DNA of 42,247 nt. Origin: JACNKV01 sp964422145 (lineage in GTDB: Bacteria > Fidelibacterota > Marinisomatia > Marinisomatales > JACNKV01). The position numbers and the translations under genes were made by a program. The stretch lies in contig CAYQZV010000018.1 in the NCBI GenBank assembly GCA_964422145.1, positions 1 to 42,247 on the forward strand. The letters run 5' to 3'. Shown piece after piece: positions 17,501-25,016 of the stretch (position 1 is the stretch's first letter; the number at the start of each line of letters is the position of its first letter). The notes beneath the pieces were generated by a model. It was not told the DNA's origin. It made no database searches and worked only from the letters and a program-made list of their open reading frames with translations.

Positions 17501-19219
17501 TGCGGAGATATACTTGTAAATGAATTACCGTTCACTGATGCTAATACCAATGTGGGTATGGGAGATGAATGGCCGGTATCGGGAAGTCAGGGTGCAGATG
17601 TTGCTTACACATTGAATGTCACAGATGCATCTATGATGATCACAGTGAACTTATGCAGCGAACTGACCGACTATGATACAAAACTGGAAATCTTCACAAA
17701 TAATGAAGATTGTACAAGCCCTATAACTACGGAATATTATAATGATGACGGTCCATGGGGGACTTGTCCGGAAAGTCCGGCTCCGTATACACCAAGTCTC
17801 TTGGAAAATGTAACCTTAACTGAAGGACAATACTATATTGTGGTTGACGGTTTTAGTGGAGCTGAAGGAAACTATGAAATTACTATTACTGAAGTGACTG
17901 CAACTACTGCTCTCCAATCTGAAACCCCCTCATTTGATTCTTACTGGGCCGAAGAAGTTGATAAGATGACTCAACTCGGAATGAGTGCTGAAGAGATAGC
18001 AGCTATTACTGAGAGGGAGTTAGAGAGACAAAACCATATGACGTCTCAACGGGATTTACCGACTCGTGAATTCCTTGGCTACAATGTTTATCGGAATGAA
18101 GCCTTGGTAGCAGAATCAATTTCAGATACGACTTATGTCGACGAAAATGTGCCAAACGGAACTCATCTCTACGGTGTAAAATCAGTATACTCCACTGGAT
18201 TATCTGAGGCAGCAACAGTTGAAGTAGTTGTTGATGCTCCGCTGATTGCAGACTTTTCAGCTGACGTAACAGACGGCTTTTCTCCGTTAACAGTAAACTT
18301 CACCGATGAATCTCAAACCTTTGGTAATCCTGTGATTGCATGGTATTGGGAATTTGGTGATGGAGAAACAAGCAATGAGCAAAATCCAACTCACATTTAT
18401 GAGGTGATGGGTACATATACCGTAACCTTAATGGTCTTGGACCTCGGTGGTGCTTCTTCAACAGAAGTCAAAGAGGATTTTATCAATGTTGCTCATGAAC
18501 CGGGTCCTTGCGAATTTATGAAAAGCATCAATGTTGCCGGAGGTGGTATCGATTATGATCTGTTCTTTGGTTTTGCTGCCTATGCAACTGATGGATATGA
18601 TGCCGGTGTAGATCAATATGCACCGCCGCCGCCGCCGCCGCCGTCTTTCGATGCAGCGCTTGGTTGGAACGGTGATCGCTATTTCACGCAAATCCTTGCA
18701 GTAGCTTGTGATGAATATCGTGAATATCTGATCCACCTTCAGTATCCGAGTGATAACCTGATCACATTAACATGGGATATGGCAAGTTTATCCGGCTATG
18801 GAATCTTCCAAATCACCGATATGTTTGATGGTGCCCTAGGTGTTGATGTCGATATGACTCAGGAATCAAGTCTCATCTTGACAAACCCTGCATACACAAC
18901 GTTGAAACTTAAAATAACACCTGTTGATAATGCGATCGATGATGCATTTATACCGGAAGAGTTTGCATTACGTCAAAACTATCCGAACCCGTTCAATCCG
19001 GTAACATCCATTCAGTATGATCTGCCGGTTGCCGGTGAGGTCCGTCTGGACGTATACAACATTCTGGGTGAACAGGTTGCAACGTTAGTACAAGGTCATC
19101 ATGAAGTTGGCAGGTATACCATCCAATGGGAAGCCTCTAATATCGCTTCAGGGATGTATTTCTACAGAATCAGTTCTCCGAAGTACACCTCAACCAAGAA
19201 GATGGTATTAATGAAATAA
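11555..19219 (+). CDS. Giant T9SS-type secreted multidomain protein (PKD, CarboxypepD_reg)
   Basis: A 2554-residue surface or secreted protein. After a signal peptide (to about residue 25) come module A1 (31-165), PKD1 (168-252), PKD2 (257-339), module A2 (349-482), PKD3 (490-574), PKD4 (578-662), an FN3-like domain interrupted by an insert (670-959), a W-G-D-G domain (962-1060), two carboxypeptidase-regulatory-like repeats (1064-1227), a second W-G-D-G domain (1229-1326), a third regulatory-like repeat (1328-1409), a propeller-like segment with Y-A-V-N and V-D-x-E-T-G repeats (1499-1720), an Ig-like piece (1725-1786), two more regulatory-like repeats (1787-1951), an FN3 with a PPC-like insert (1953-2227), PKD5 (2230-2312), module A3 (2324-2456) and a sorting domain with N-Y-P-N-P-F-N-P at 2475. 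Module A carries a run of prolines and is not a family I recognise. A role in adhesion or polymer binding is inference. No catalytic motif is seen. Confidence 0.9.
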   Translation: MGSFLRKQVVFVITILALNVLAFGQDFSASMNVAGGSGSYDLTFGMSPEATNGYDDGIDLYAPPAPPPPAFDAAIGWGGDRYYTQIVNTTSETVEYDIQLQYSDDNTINISWDNTGWSALGNFVLQDAFGGLLGIDVDMTAESSLTLTNPAFTSLKLFVTGFPPLTGPTADFSGDPLEGFEPLTVNFTNASTAGDASITSYAWEFGDGGTSTDENPSYTYSTAGNYTVSLTAVDGNGLTDTEVKEAYVVVNEPVVLTADFSADPTFGVAPLTVQFTDLSYATTGYELTSWAWDFGDGGSSSDQNPSHEYAVNGTYTVSLTVTDATGSDTKTAENFITVSDVPIGDPNLDLVLNIANTEFGYDLGFGFSPDATDGYDEGLDQYAPPPPPPPSFDAALVWNGDRYFKQILNGSVDDLTEHVYQIAVQYGSDNTAILTWDNTDWDILGSFRLTDAFDGALGIDVDMTATSSYTITNPAYTTLKLWVTPSGISTPSADFAADVTTGFPGLNVQFTDTSVPGSGDIAAWAWDFGDGTTSTEQNPLHVYDAEGEYTVSLTITDVVGLTATETKESYITVNPFEGVTADFSADVTAGPPPLSVNFTDLSVTDLGFDVVSWAWDFGDGATSTEQNPSHMFDVEGQYTISLTVVDENGFTDTLVRNNYINAVIEPLYAPLNLTAEVSSQVDVSLTWDEPIDPNNAWLNYDNGENEDGIGLQSGGSFLVSARWETYQLTPYDGMFIDVVRFFPRSETASFNLKIWAGANAGTLVYEQEVTEYVPEIWNDIALTTPIELDASQELWIGYETTHEAGDYPAGCDSGPAEAGFGDLISLDGVEWESMATAYGLNYNWNIQAHLAPTARGNDVVHMPNDLFTGPTVLTNVKHDGPFERGDLPTLENTRSIHNRDFLYYKVYRNGEWIGNAYTESYEDNGLANGDYDYYVTAFYDGGESDPTNTASVNIYFDPNFQVLEVVIFTDDYPGETTWELIDATGSVVASDEGTITDAGTLYEWEVQVFVGDYTWTIFDAWGDGICCAYGEGYYELYLNGELIGTGGEFGDSESVNFIVESLITGTVSGTISDNAGNPVGQAELVVNDEVYTTSTASGAYSFDIFPATYDVTARKYGYVSETALDVEVTQDLTTTVDFTLTPAGVGVLTGTVTDFDTAVPIAGVLMTVQGTPLSTTTDGSGVYQFDEVYVGTYNVTATIDDYSVVTQTVTITENETSTLDFQLSELSEETVTFTMEVDSWASEASWNIYSYETGELYFASDQTFSESGEIQVVDAELLPGDYAVYCHDTWGDGGIAGLVTESGIELTSWDFNDYTTEGVFDFTVVALDYGTLSGTVTELSSGNGVSGALVTAGYSSATSGADGTYSMQVLVGTYDVVCEKDGYNIVTTPGVVIVMNEITTVDYALTSPTLEVAPSLIDVVVEPNDIHTELLTVSNNGDGLLGWSGSISTQDRANLSTVYPLVEDVIDRTSLQPPRRNNSAGLAPVPPLNNPVNLDRIVLDRDTEAYAYNAYDPTGSVPAGPFSFMLENPGNVTPFGFEATDFVATAEWANDTYYGILYGGTFVTLDVETGDYSTIGTTADATGMAYDWTTETMYAVNFDGSLCTIDLETGSYTNIATTQSNMIALACSNEGILYGFDLDSDEVGTIDKETGEWASLGYVGFDFSYAQDASFDHATNTLYWAAYDVALGGELCVVDTETGNVSIIGAFPGGLEATGFAVPGRPDTWVSIDPNSGSVEVGANESVSVIFDATDIIPGTILNGDITFSSDPDVGQVVVPVTMTVGSLEFGSVSGIVSLEDTPYSTGNIEEVLVAIGPYTTTPNGDGTYSFPVYPGTYEAVASLYGYEDAAIGTIVVEEGLETSGVNFDLNCLMAGLSGTTIENITGLTISGVTVTLVESELTYVTDGTGYFEFLGLVEGTYTLVAEADLYEDAFGTVNVSQDVMNVHDLSMQEITAPPSGLLAEVQNYNDVHLIWNSPSAGGDIGCGDILVNELPFTDANTNVGMGDEWPVSGSQGADVAYTLNVTDASMMITVNLCSELTDYDTKLEIFTNNEDCTSPITTEYYNDDGPWGTCPESPAPYTPSLLENVTLTEGQYYIVVDGFSGAEGNYEITITEVTATTALQSETPSFDSYWAEEVDKMTQLGMSAEEIAAITERELERQNHMTSQRDLPTREFLGYNVYRNEALVAESISDTTYVDENVPNGTHLYGVKSVYSTGLSEAATVEVVVDAPLIADFSADVTDGFSPLTVNFTDESQTFGNPVIAWYWEFGDGETSNEQNPTHIYEVMGTYTVTLMVLDLGGASSTEVKEDFINVAHEPGPCEFMKSINVAGGGIDYDLFFGFAAYATDGYDAGVDQYAPPPPPPPSFDAALGWNGDRYFTQILAVACDEYREYLIHLQYPSDNLITLTWDMASLSGYGIFQITDMFDGALGVDVDMTQESSLILTNPAYTTLKLKITPVDNAIDDAFIPEEFALRQNYPNPFNPVTSIQYDLPVAGEVRLDVYNILGEQVATLVQGHHEVGRYTIQWEASNIASGMYFYRISSPKYTSTKKMVLMK
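12599..12990 (+). repeat. Polyproline module A, second of three copies
   Basis: Copies lie at about 11646-12045, 12599-12990 and 18525-18920. Each encodes a beta-rich stretch of about 130 residues with D-G-Y-D near its start, then Y-A-P-P and six or seven prolines, F-D-A-A, a G-D-R-Y motif, and a G-x-D-V-D-M-T motif near its end. In copy 2 the proline run uses (CCA)5; in copy 3 it is (CCG)7 at 18623-18643; copy 1 has an Ala interruption. Confidence 0.85.
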
Positions 19220-19240
19220 GATTGATTAGACACAATCAGA

Positions 19241-19273
19241 AAAAGAGGGATCCGTTTGGATCCCTCTTTTTTT
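19241..19273 (+). terminator. Rho-independent terminator after the giant protein gene
   Basis: A 13-bp perfect stem AAAAGAGGGATCC / GGATCCCTCTTTT with a GTTT loop, followed by a T run, 21 bases after the stop codon. Confidence 0.95.
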
Positions 19274-19353
19274 ATGAAATATCATTGGATGTATTATTCG
19301 GAGCAAAGTACTAATTTCTACGCGTGAATATGGATCAAAAAACGAGTGTTTCA

Positions 19354-20352
19354 ATGAAAAATGTTTTAATACTATTCGCAATGATATTTTTCATAACCGG
19401 ATGCGATTCAAAACGAGAATCCATCGGCGGTGATAATGAAATCATTGTGATCACAGCACCTGAAACGGAGCATCTGATGAAAGCTGCATTAAGTCGCGTT
19501 TTTATCGATACCGTTTATGCGCCGCAGCCTGAACCGGTTTATACCATCAAATATGCCCATCCTGAAGGGTTCTCAAACTTGAAAAGGCAAACAAACTTGG
19601 TGATAGGATCCATCGGCAATGATTTAACGAACCCGGGAACAAAACTCGTCAAAGATCTGTTAGGGATGGATAAGTTCTCAGAGACATTATCCGGTGATCA
19701 GCACGTCTTTTTTACTCGGGATCAATTTGCCCGAAATCAGTTGTTTGTTTTGTTGAGTGCAGCATCGGTTGAAGACCTTCATCAAGAATTAGCCGGAAAA
19801 GCAGATTGGATACGCGGAACGTTTGATCAGAAATATGATCAGCGGCAAGAAATATTCTTGTTTGGAAGTACGACACGAAAAAAAATAGAAAAGCGGTTTA
19901 TGTCCGATTATCAATGGAGTGTGAAAATCCCTTGGGGTTGGGAAATTATTAAAGAGAAGCCTGACTCGCAATTTGTATGGATCGGCAAGGAAATGCCGTA
20001 TCAATGGTTGTCCGTCCATTGGGAAGACGGTATGACGGTACAGAATGATGCGGATGCTGTCGAAACGTTAAAAAACTATCCTAAATTGTATTACGGAACG
20101 ATTCAAACCCATAACTATCAATTCAAGGTTGAACCGTGTGAAATTAATCATTGGACAGGCTGGAAAAGTACAGGGATCTGGGAATCGATCGAAGAACCAA
20201 AAGGCGGACCGTATATTTCATACGTGTTTTACGACGGGGTGACAGATCGAACTTATTTGATCCATATGATCGTGCACTATCCGCAAAAAGAAAAAACCGT
20301 GTTCTTACATCAATTGGATTTAATGGCAAAAAGTTTTATGGTTACCGACTGA
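19354..20352 (+). CDS. DUF4837 family lipoprotein
   Basis: A 332-residue protein from the ATG at 19354. I chose this start because it gives a standard lipoprotein signal: M-K-N, a hydrophobic run and lipobox I-T-G-C. An upstream GTG (19324) and ATG (19330) in frame would add ten or eight residues with an acidic residue ahead of the signal and are less likely. None of the starts has a strong ribosome binding site. The body (W-x-V-K-I-P-W-G-W, Q-W-L-S-V-H-W, and the end Y-F/Y-D-G-V-T-D-R-T) matches the DUF4837 lipoproteins of Bacteroidetes and relatives, whose function is unknown. It overlaps the RmlD-like gene by one base (TGATG), so they are co-translated. Confidence 0.85.
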   Translation: MKNVLILFAMIFFITGCDSKRESIGGDNEIIVITAPETEHLMKAALSRVFIDTVYAPQPEPVYTIKYAHPEGFSNLKRQTNLVIGSIGNDLTNPGTKLVKDLLGMDKFSETLSGDQHVFFTRDQFARNQLFVLLSAASVEDLHQELAGKADWIRGTFDQKYDQRQEIFLFGSTTRKKIEKRFMSDYQWSVKIPWGWEIIKEKPDSQFVWIGKEMPYQWLSVHWEDGMTVQNDADAVETLKNYPKLYYGTIQTHNYQFKVEPCEINHWTGWKSTGIWESIEEPKGGPYISYVFYDGVTDRTYLIHMIVHYPQKEKTVFLHQLDLMAKSFMVTD

Positions 20353-21224
20353 TGAAATCAATTTTGGTTACAGGCGCTAACGGACAGTTAGGTCAAGCGG
20401 TATCGGAGCGATTATCCGACTGTTTTAGATTGATCTTAACCGATATTTCTGTACTGGATAAAGACCAATCGAATATCCGGATAATGGATATCACAAACGA
20501 TGAATCTGTTTCGCGAATGATCCAAAATGTTCAACCGGATGTTTTACTGCATCTTGCTTCAGTCACAAACGTTGATCAGTGTGACGCTGATCCCGAATTC
20601 GCACAAAAAGTCAATCTGGACGGAACCAAAATCCTTCTGAAACATTTCAGCGGGAAATTTGTATTTATTTCAACAGATTACGTGTTTGATGGTACGTCCG
20701 GTCCATACGCTGAATCAGATGATCTAAGCCCGATCAACGAGTACGGTCGAACAAAATTACTGGCTGAAAAAGCCGTAATGGAATCCGATAAAGCAAACTG
20801 TATTATCCGGACAAATGTTGTTTTTGATTACACAAAAAATACCCAGGCAAGTTTTGTAAAATGGGTCGTAGATTCCCTTCGAGCAGGCAAACCGATTCGG
20901 GTGGTCAATGATCAATGGAATAACCCAACGTGGACAATAGAATTAGCCGAAGCGATTGTATCCCTGATAGAAGGAAACTTTTCCGGATTATGGCATTATG
21001 GAGGAGCGGATTATATAAACAGGTTAGACTTCGCAAAAAAGATTGCAAACATTTTTAACCTGGATGCATCATTGATCTCTCCGATAACAACGAAGGAACT
21101 GAATCAAAAAGCACCACGTCCGTTAAAAGGAGGGTTGGTCACCAAACAAATTGAATCCGCAGGGATTCGACCGTATTCATTGGAAAAAAGCTTAAAAGAG
21201 ATTTATAAGAGAATAAATATATGA
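20352..21224 (+). CDS. RmlD-like dTDP-4-dehydrorhamnose reductase / SDR oxidoreductase
   Basis: A 290-residue short-chain dehydrogenase of the RmlD (RfbD) group. The open frame extends upstream to 20151, but that part only shadows the lipoprotein gene; the ATG at 20352 places the NAD(P)-binding motif (V-T-G-A-N-G-Q-L-G) right at the N-terminus. The active-site Y-x3-K is visible as Y-G-R-T-K, and S-T-D-Y-V-F-D-G is the typical catalytic-Ser region. In the known pathway RmlD makes dTDP-L-rhamnose for cell-surface glycans. No RmlA, B or C is in the window, so another nucleotide-sugar substrate is possible. It overlaps the next gene by 4 bases (ATGA). Confidence 0.85.
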   Translation: MKSILVTGANGQLGQAVSERLSDCFRLILTDISVLDKDQSNIRIMDITNDESVSRMIQNVQPDVLLHLASVTNVDQCDADPEFAQKVNLDGTKILLKHFSGKFVFISTDYVFDGTSGPYAESDDLSPINEYGRTKLLAEKAVMESDKANCIIRTNVVFDYTKNTQASFVKWVVDSLRAGKPIRVVNDQWNNPTWTIELAEAIVSLIEGNFSGLWHYGGADYINRLDFAKKIANIFNLDASLISPITTKELNQKAPRPLKGGLVTKQIESAGIRPYSLEKSLKEIYKRINI

Positions 21225-21937
21225 AAACTCTGATTGTTTCACCGACATATAATGAGTGTAAAAATATTCAACGGCTTGTCGAGGAATTATTTTTAATTGA
21301 CGCTGAATATCATCTTCTGATCATTGATGACAATTCTCCCGATGGTACGGCAGATATAGTCCGGTCATTGCAAGGGACGTATCCAAACCTTCATCTTGAA
21401 TCACGTTCAGGAAAGCTTGGGCTAGGGACTGCTTACTGTTTTGGGTTTCAATGGGCATTAGAGCGCGGGTATGAAGCGATTGTTCAAATGGATGCGGACT
21501 TGTCACATGATCCAAAAGATGTTCCAAAAATGCTTGCATTATTGGAACAGAATGATCTGGTGATCGGCAGTCGGTATTGTCATGGTGTGAGTGTTGTCAA
21601 TTGGCCGATCCGCCGGCTGATTCTGAGTTACGGAGCCAATCTTTATACCCGCATCATCACAGGGATGTCGATCAAAGATGCAACTGCCGGATTTAAAGCT
21701 TGGAGACATACCACCTTATCGCAAATCAACTTAAATGATATTCGCTCCAACGGATACTCGTTCCAAATCGAGATGAATTTCAGAACGTGGGTGAAAAAAC
21801 TAAAAATCAGGGAATTACCCATCATCTTTATTGATCGGACGATCGGCGAATCCAAGATGTCAAAGCATATCATGTACGAGGCCATTCTGATGGTTTGGCG
21901 TCTACGGATCTGGAAAATATTTCGGTTCATTAAGTAG
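21221..21937 (+). CDS. Dpm1-like GT2 polyprenyl-phosphate glycosyltransferase
   Basis: A 238-residue GT2 enzyme close to dolichol/polyprenol-phosphate mannosyltransferases. Visible motifs are S-P-T-Y-N-E near the start, I-I-D-D-N-S-P-D-G, the D-A-D metal/nucleotide-binding motif in M-D-A-D-L-S-H-D-P, and D-A-T-A-G-F plus G-E-S-K-M near the C-terminus. It would transfer a hexose from GDP- or UDP-sugar to undecaprenyl phosphate on the cytoplasmic face. It lacks the extra C-terminal membrane helices of the GtrB-type members. The gene overlaps the RmlD-like gene by 4 bases and is 8 bases from the next glycosyltransferase, indicating one envelope-glycan operon. Confidence 0.9.
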   Translation: MKTLIVSPTYNECKNIQRLVEELFLIDAEYHLLIIDDNSPDGTADIVRSLQGTYPNLHLESRSGKLGLGTAYCFGFQWALERGYEAIVQMDADLSHDPKDVPKMLALLEQNDLVIGSRYCHGVSVVNWPIRRLILSYGANLYTRIITGMSIKDATAGFKAWRHTTLSQINLNDIRSNGYSFQIEMNFRTWVKKLKIRELPIIFIDRTIGESKMSKHIMYEAILMVWRLRIWKIFRFIK

Positions 21938-21945
21938 TTTTCCTT

Positions 21946-23997
21946 TTGATTCATCCTACGATATCTGTACTGATTGTCAGTTATAATGTGAAGCAGTATC
22001 TGCTTCAGTGTATTGACTCCATTTTTCGATCTGATTATTCCGATAAAATTGAGATCATTATCGTGGATAATCATTCTTTTGATGGTTCGACAAAAGCAAT
22101 TTCTGAAAAATTTCCTGATGTCGTTATTATTAATAACCAAAAAAATGTCGGCTTCGGAAAAGCAGTGAATCAAGCATCAAAAGCTGCATCCGGAGATTAT
22201 TTATTGATTTTAAATCCGGATACGGTAGTTCAGGAAAATACGATTTCCACGTTCATGAATTACGCGTCGGAAAATACTCAAGTGGGTATCGCCGGGCCGA
22301 AGATATTAAATTCAGACGGATCGTTACAGCTCGCGGCAAAACGATCATTCCCCACGATGGGCGTTTCCCTGCCAAAACTTCTGGGATTATCAATATTATT
22401 TCCGAAAAGCCGCTGGGCAAACCGATATAATTTAACCTATCTTGATCCGGACAAAATTCACTCTGTCGACGCGATCAGCGGTTCGTGTATGTTCATGCGT
22501 CGTGATTTATTTGAATCTCTCAATGGTTTTGATGAGAGGTTTTTTATGTTCGGTGAAGATTTAGATCTGTGTTATCGTGTGAAACAGACCGGCAAAGAAA
22601 TCCATTATATCCCTGAGACGCAGATCATTCACTATAAAGGGGAGTCAGTGAAATCAGCCCCGTATAACAGCGAGCAGGCTTTTCACCAGGCGATGATCCT
22701 CTTTTATGAAAAACATTTCCGAAAAAAGATTTTCACAAAGTACTTCGTCCAATTTGGTGTTTTCATCAAAAGGGCTGTTTCAAGGATGATGAATTACCGT
22801 CCGCAGATCATTTCGATCAGTTTAGACAGTATTTCGGTTTTCTTGGCTTTTATTCTGGCCATCCCGATACGGTTCACTGATTACGAACCTATCGTTGCCA
22901 GCAAAGGATTGGTCCCGCTGATCTATATTGTATTTTGGCTCAGTGTCGGGATGTTGTTTCAGTTATACTCACGCTATATTTTATCCTACTCCCGAGCGAT
23001 GGTTTCTTCGTTCGTCGGGTTTTTTATTGCGGTCGCTTTTACCTATTTCTTTAAACAGTATGCATTTTCACGATTAGTGATCATCATTGCAACGCTGATC
23101 ATTTCTATTCTGATCCCGGGATGGAGATTGTGGATGCACTACTTGGCATCACGGAATAAGATCGCATCACTCCCGCAGAAACAGAATTATCTGTTTAGCC
23201 GCAATACGATCATAATCGGATCGAATGAAGAGGGATTAAAAATTGCGAAAAATATCATGCGGCGTGTCGATATTGATCTGGATATTATCGGATTTTGTGA
23301 TGTCAATCTTCAATCACCGGTTGAAAAATTACCGTTGCCGTTCCTTGGGCGAATCGATGAAATTGAGGAAATCATACAGACTTACGGTGTCAGGGAGTTG
23401 ATCTTTTCGAGTCAGGTGATGAGTTATCAGAATATTATTCAGATCATGAACAGAACAAAAAACATGCACTTGACGTATCGAATGGTTCCCCGCCATGATG
23501 ATATATTATTAGGTAAGTCGTTAATAGAAGATTTGGGTGAATTATCGTTCGTCAATATTGAATACACGTTGTTTCATAAGTTTCATTTATTTACCAAACG
23601 GATATTCGACTTTGTCATTTCTACTTCCATTTTAATCTTTACTTTGCCGGTAATAATTGTGTTATCCCTGGCAGGAAAAAGTCTAAAAAAACAATATTGG
23701 GGAGATGAAGATCAATTGGTCACAGGAAGAGTTTTTGACGTAAAATGTCAATTTATCAGAATTCTACCTCTATTCTGGAATGTGTTTAAAAGTGAAATAA
23801 GCATTGTAGGCCCGGGATTGATATATCAACAAAACCCTAAACCGGGGAATATATGTAAACCGGGATTAACAGGATTGGATCATATCCGATTCAGGAAATT
23901 AGAACCGAAAGATCGGTATTTGTTGGACCATTACTACGCCCAGCATCAGGGGTTTACAATGGATTTAGAAATCATTTTAAAAACAATTATTGGTTAA
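21946..23997 (+). CDS. GT2 glycosyltransferase fused to a degenerate phosphoglycosyltransferase
   Basis: A 683-residue fusion. Residues 1-260 are a GT2 rhamnosyltransferase-like domain (V-S-Y-N, a D-N-H-S region, L-N-P-D-T, then G-E-D-x-D-L-C-Y-R). About four membrane helices follow (285-395), then a Rossmann-like CoA_binding_3 segment (about 420-530) and a C-terminal polyprenyl-phosphate sugar-transferase domain with one membrane helix (about 545-683). In PglC/WbaP-type enzymes this domain has S-L-D-E-L-P with a catalytic Asp-Glu; the aligned positions here are Arg605-Ile606, and the usual F-R-T-M region is shortened. The later V-G-P and K-P-G-L-T-G motifs remain. I infer the C-terminal part is catalytically dead or repurposed. 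The start is TTG at 21946; the in-frame stop at 21931 leaves no ATG or GTG choice nearby. Confidence 0.85.
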   Translation: MIHPTISVLIVSYNVKQYLLQCIDSIFRSDYSDKIEIIIVDNHSFDGSTKAISEKFPDVVIINNQKNVGFGKAVNQASKAASGDYLLILNPDTVVQENTISTFMNYASENTQVGIAGPKILNSDGSLQLAAKRSFPTMGVSLPKLLGLSILFPKSRWANRYNLTYLDPDKIHSVDAISGSCMFMRRDLFESLNGFDERFFMFGEDLDLCYRVKQTGKEIHYIPETQIIHYKGESVKSAPYNSEQAFHQAMILFYEKHFRKKIFTKYFVQFGVFIKRAVSRMMNYRPQIISISLDSISVFLAFILAIPIRFTDYEPIVASKGLVPLIYIVFWLSVGMLFQLYSRYILSYSRAMVSSFVGFFIAVAFTYFFKQYAFSRLVIIIATLIISILIPGWRLWMHYLASRNKIASLPQKQNYLFSRNTIIIGSNEEGLKIAKNIMRRVDIDLDIIGFCDVNLQSPVEKLPLPFLGRIDEIEEIIQTYGVRELIFSSQVMSYQNIIQIMNRTKNMHLTYRMVPRHDDILLGKSLIEDLGELSFVNIEYTLFHKFHLFTKRIFDFVISTSILIFTLPVIIVLSLAGKSLKKQYWGDEDQLVTGRVFDVKCQFIRILPLFWNVFKSEISIVGPGLIYQQNPKPGNICKPGLTGLDHIRFRKLEPKDRYLLDHYYAQHQGFTMDLEIILKTIIG

Positions 23998-24056
23998 TTC
24001 CCAGATCAAGAATAATATCTAGCTTGGAATACCGTTTAAATTAAAGGTCAAAATCA

Positions 24057-25016
24057 ATGAGTCAACATTACCTTGAGTTTGAAAAACCGATCAAAGAACT
24101 TGATGAAGAACTTATCGAACTTCGTTTGAACTTAGAACGCGGTTCGGGTTCAGTCAATGAAGTTACCCGTCTGGAAAAACAGCGGGAAGATGTGATCAGA
24201 AAACTTTTCAAAAAATTGAACCGATGGCAGCGAGTCCAGCTTGCGCGTCATCCAAACCGACCGTATTGTTTGGATTACATCCAAAGATGGTCTCCTGACT
24301 TTCTGGAATTACACGGAGATAGACACTTTGCCGATGATACATCCGTTGTAACCGGAATGGGAACGATTGATCAAACTCCGGTGATCTATGTCGGTCAGCA
24401 AAAAGGACGAAACACCAAGGAAAACCTTTATCGGAACTTCGGTATGATGCGCCCGGAAGGGTATCGTAAAGCACTCAGAGTGATGAAGTTGGCTGAAAAA
24501 TTCCAAGTTCCGGTTATCACACTCATTGACACACCCGGTGCTTATCCGGGGATTGGTGCTGAAGAGAGAGGGCAGGGAGAGGCAATTGCCAGAAACTTGC
24601 TCGAAATGGCACGGTTGAAAACACCGATCGTCTCCATTGTTATCGGGGAAGGAGCCAGCGGAGGTGCGTTAGGAATTGGAGTAGCAGATCGGATGCTGAT
24701 GTTAGAGAATACATGGTATTCTGTGATTTCGCCCGAAGGATGCGCATCCATTTTATGGCACGATTCTACCAAAGCGCCTGACGCAGCAGAAGCATTGAAG
24801 GTAATTCCTGAGGATCTGAAACAAATGGGAATTTGTGATCGGATAGTGTCTGAACCACTTGGGGGCGCGCACCGTGATCGTGACGAAGCAGCATCCTTGC
24901 TGAAATCGGTGATCCTTGAAGAATTGAATAACTTGATCGCCATACCGCCGGATGCTTTTCTGGATCGCAGGATTGAAAAATACAATCAATTGGGAGTATT
25001 CACGGAAGGATCATGA
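24057..25016 (+). CDS. accA: Acetyl-CoA carboxylase carboxyltransferase subunit alpha
   Basis: A 319-residue protein, the same length as E. coli AccA. It forms the carboxyltransferase with AccD, moving the carboxyl group from carboxybiotin to acetyl-CoA in the first step of fatty acid synthesis. Characteristic stretches are H-P-x-R-P-Y at about residue 62, E-L-H-G-D-R, G-Q-Q-K-G-R, I-D-T-P-G-A-Y-P-G and G-E-G-A-S-G-G-A-L. The N-terminal helical region (to about residue 60) matches the AccA extension. accD and the biotin subunits are not in the window. The gene overlaps the thioesterase gene by 4 bases (ATGA). Confidence 0.97.
   Translation: MSQHYLEFEKPIKELDEELIELRLNLERGSGSVNEVTRLEKQREDVIRKLFKKLNRWQRVQLARHPNRPYCLDYIQRWSPDFLELHGDRHFADDTSVVTGMGTIDQTPVIYVGQQKGRNTKENLYRNFGMMRPEGYRKALRVMKLAEKFQVPVITLIDTPGAYPGIGAEERGQGEAIARNLLEMARLKTPIVSIVIGEGASGGALGIGVADRMLMLENTWYSVISPEGCASILWHDSTKAPDAAEALKVIPEDLKQMGICDRIVSEPLGGAHRDRDEAASLLKSVILEELNNLIAIPPDAFLDRRIEKYNQLGVFTEGS

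Noticed and set aside
18623..18643. (CCG)7 as a CRISPR or satellite repeat
   Set aside because: It is inside a frame and encodes prolines of a repeated protein module; no spacers or other array features.
20151..20351. Upstream extension of the RmlD-like frame
   Set aside because: It overlaps the lipoprotein gene in another frame; the nucleotide-binding motif begins right after the ATG at 20352.
24542..24985. 147-codon minus-strand frame inside accA
   Set aside because: Antisense shadow; accA is complete and certain.
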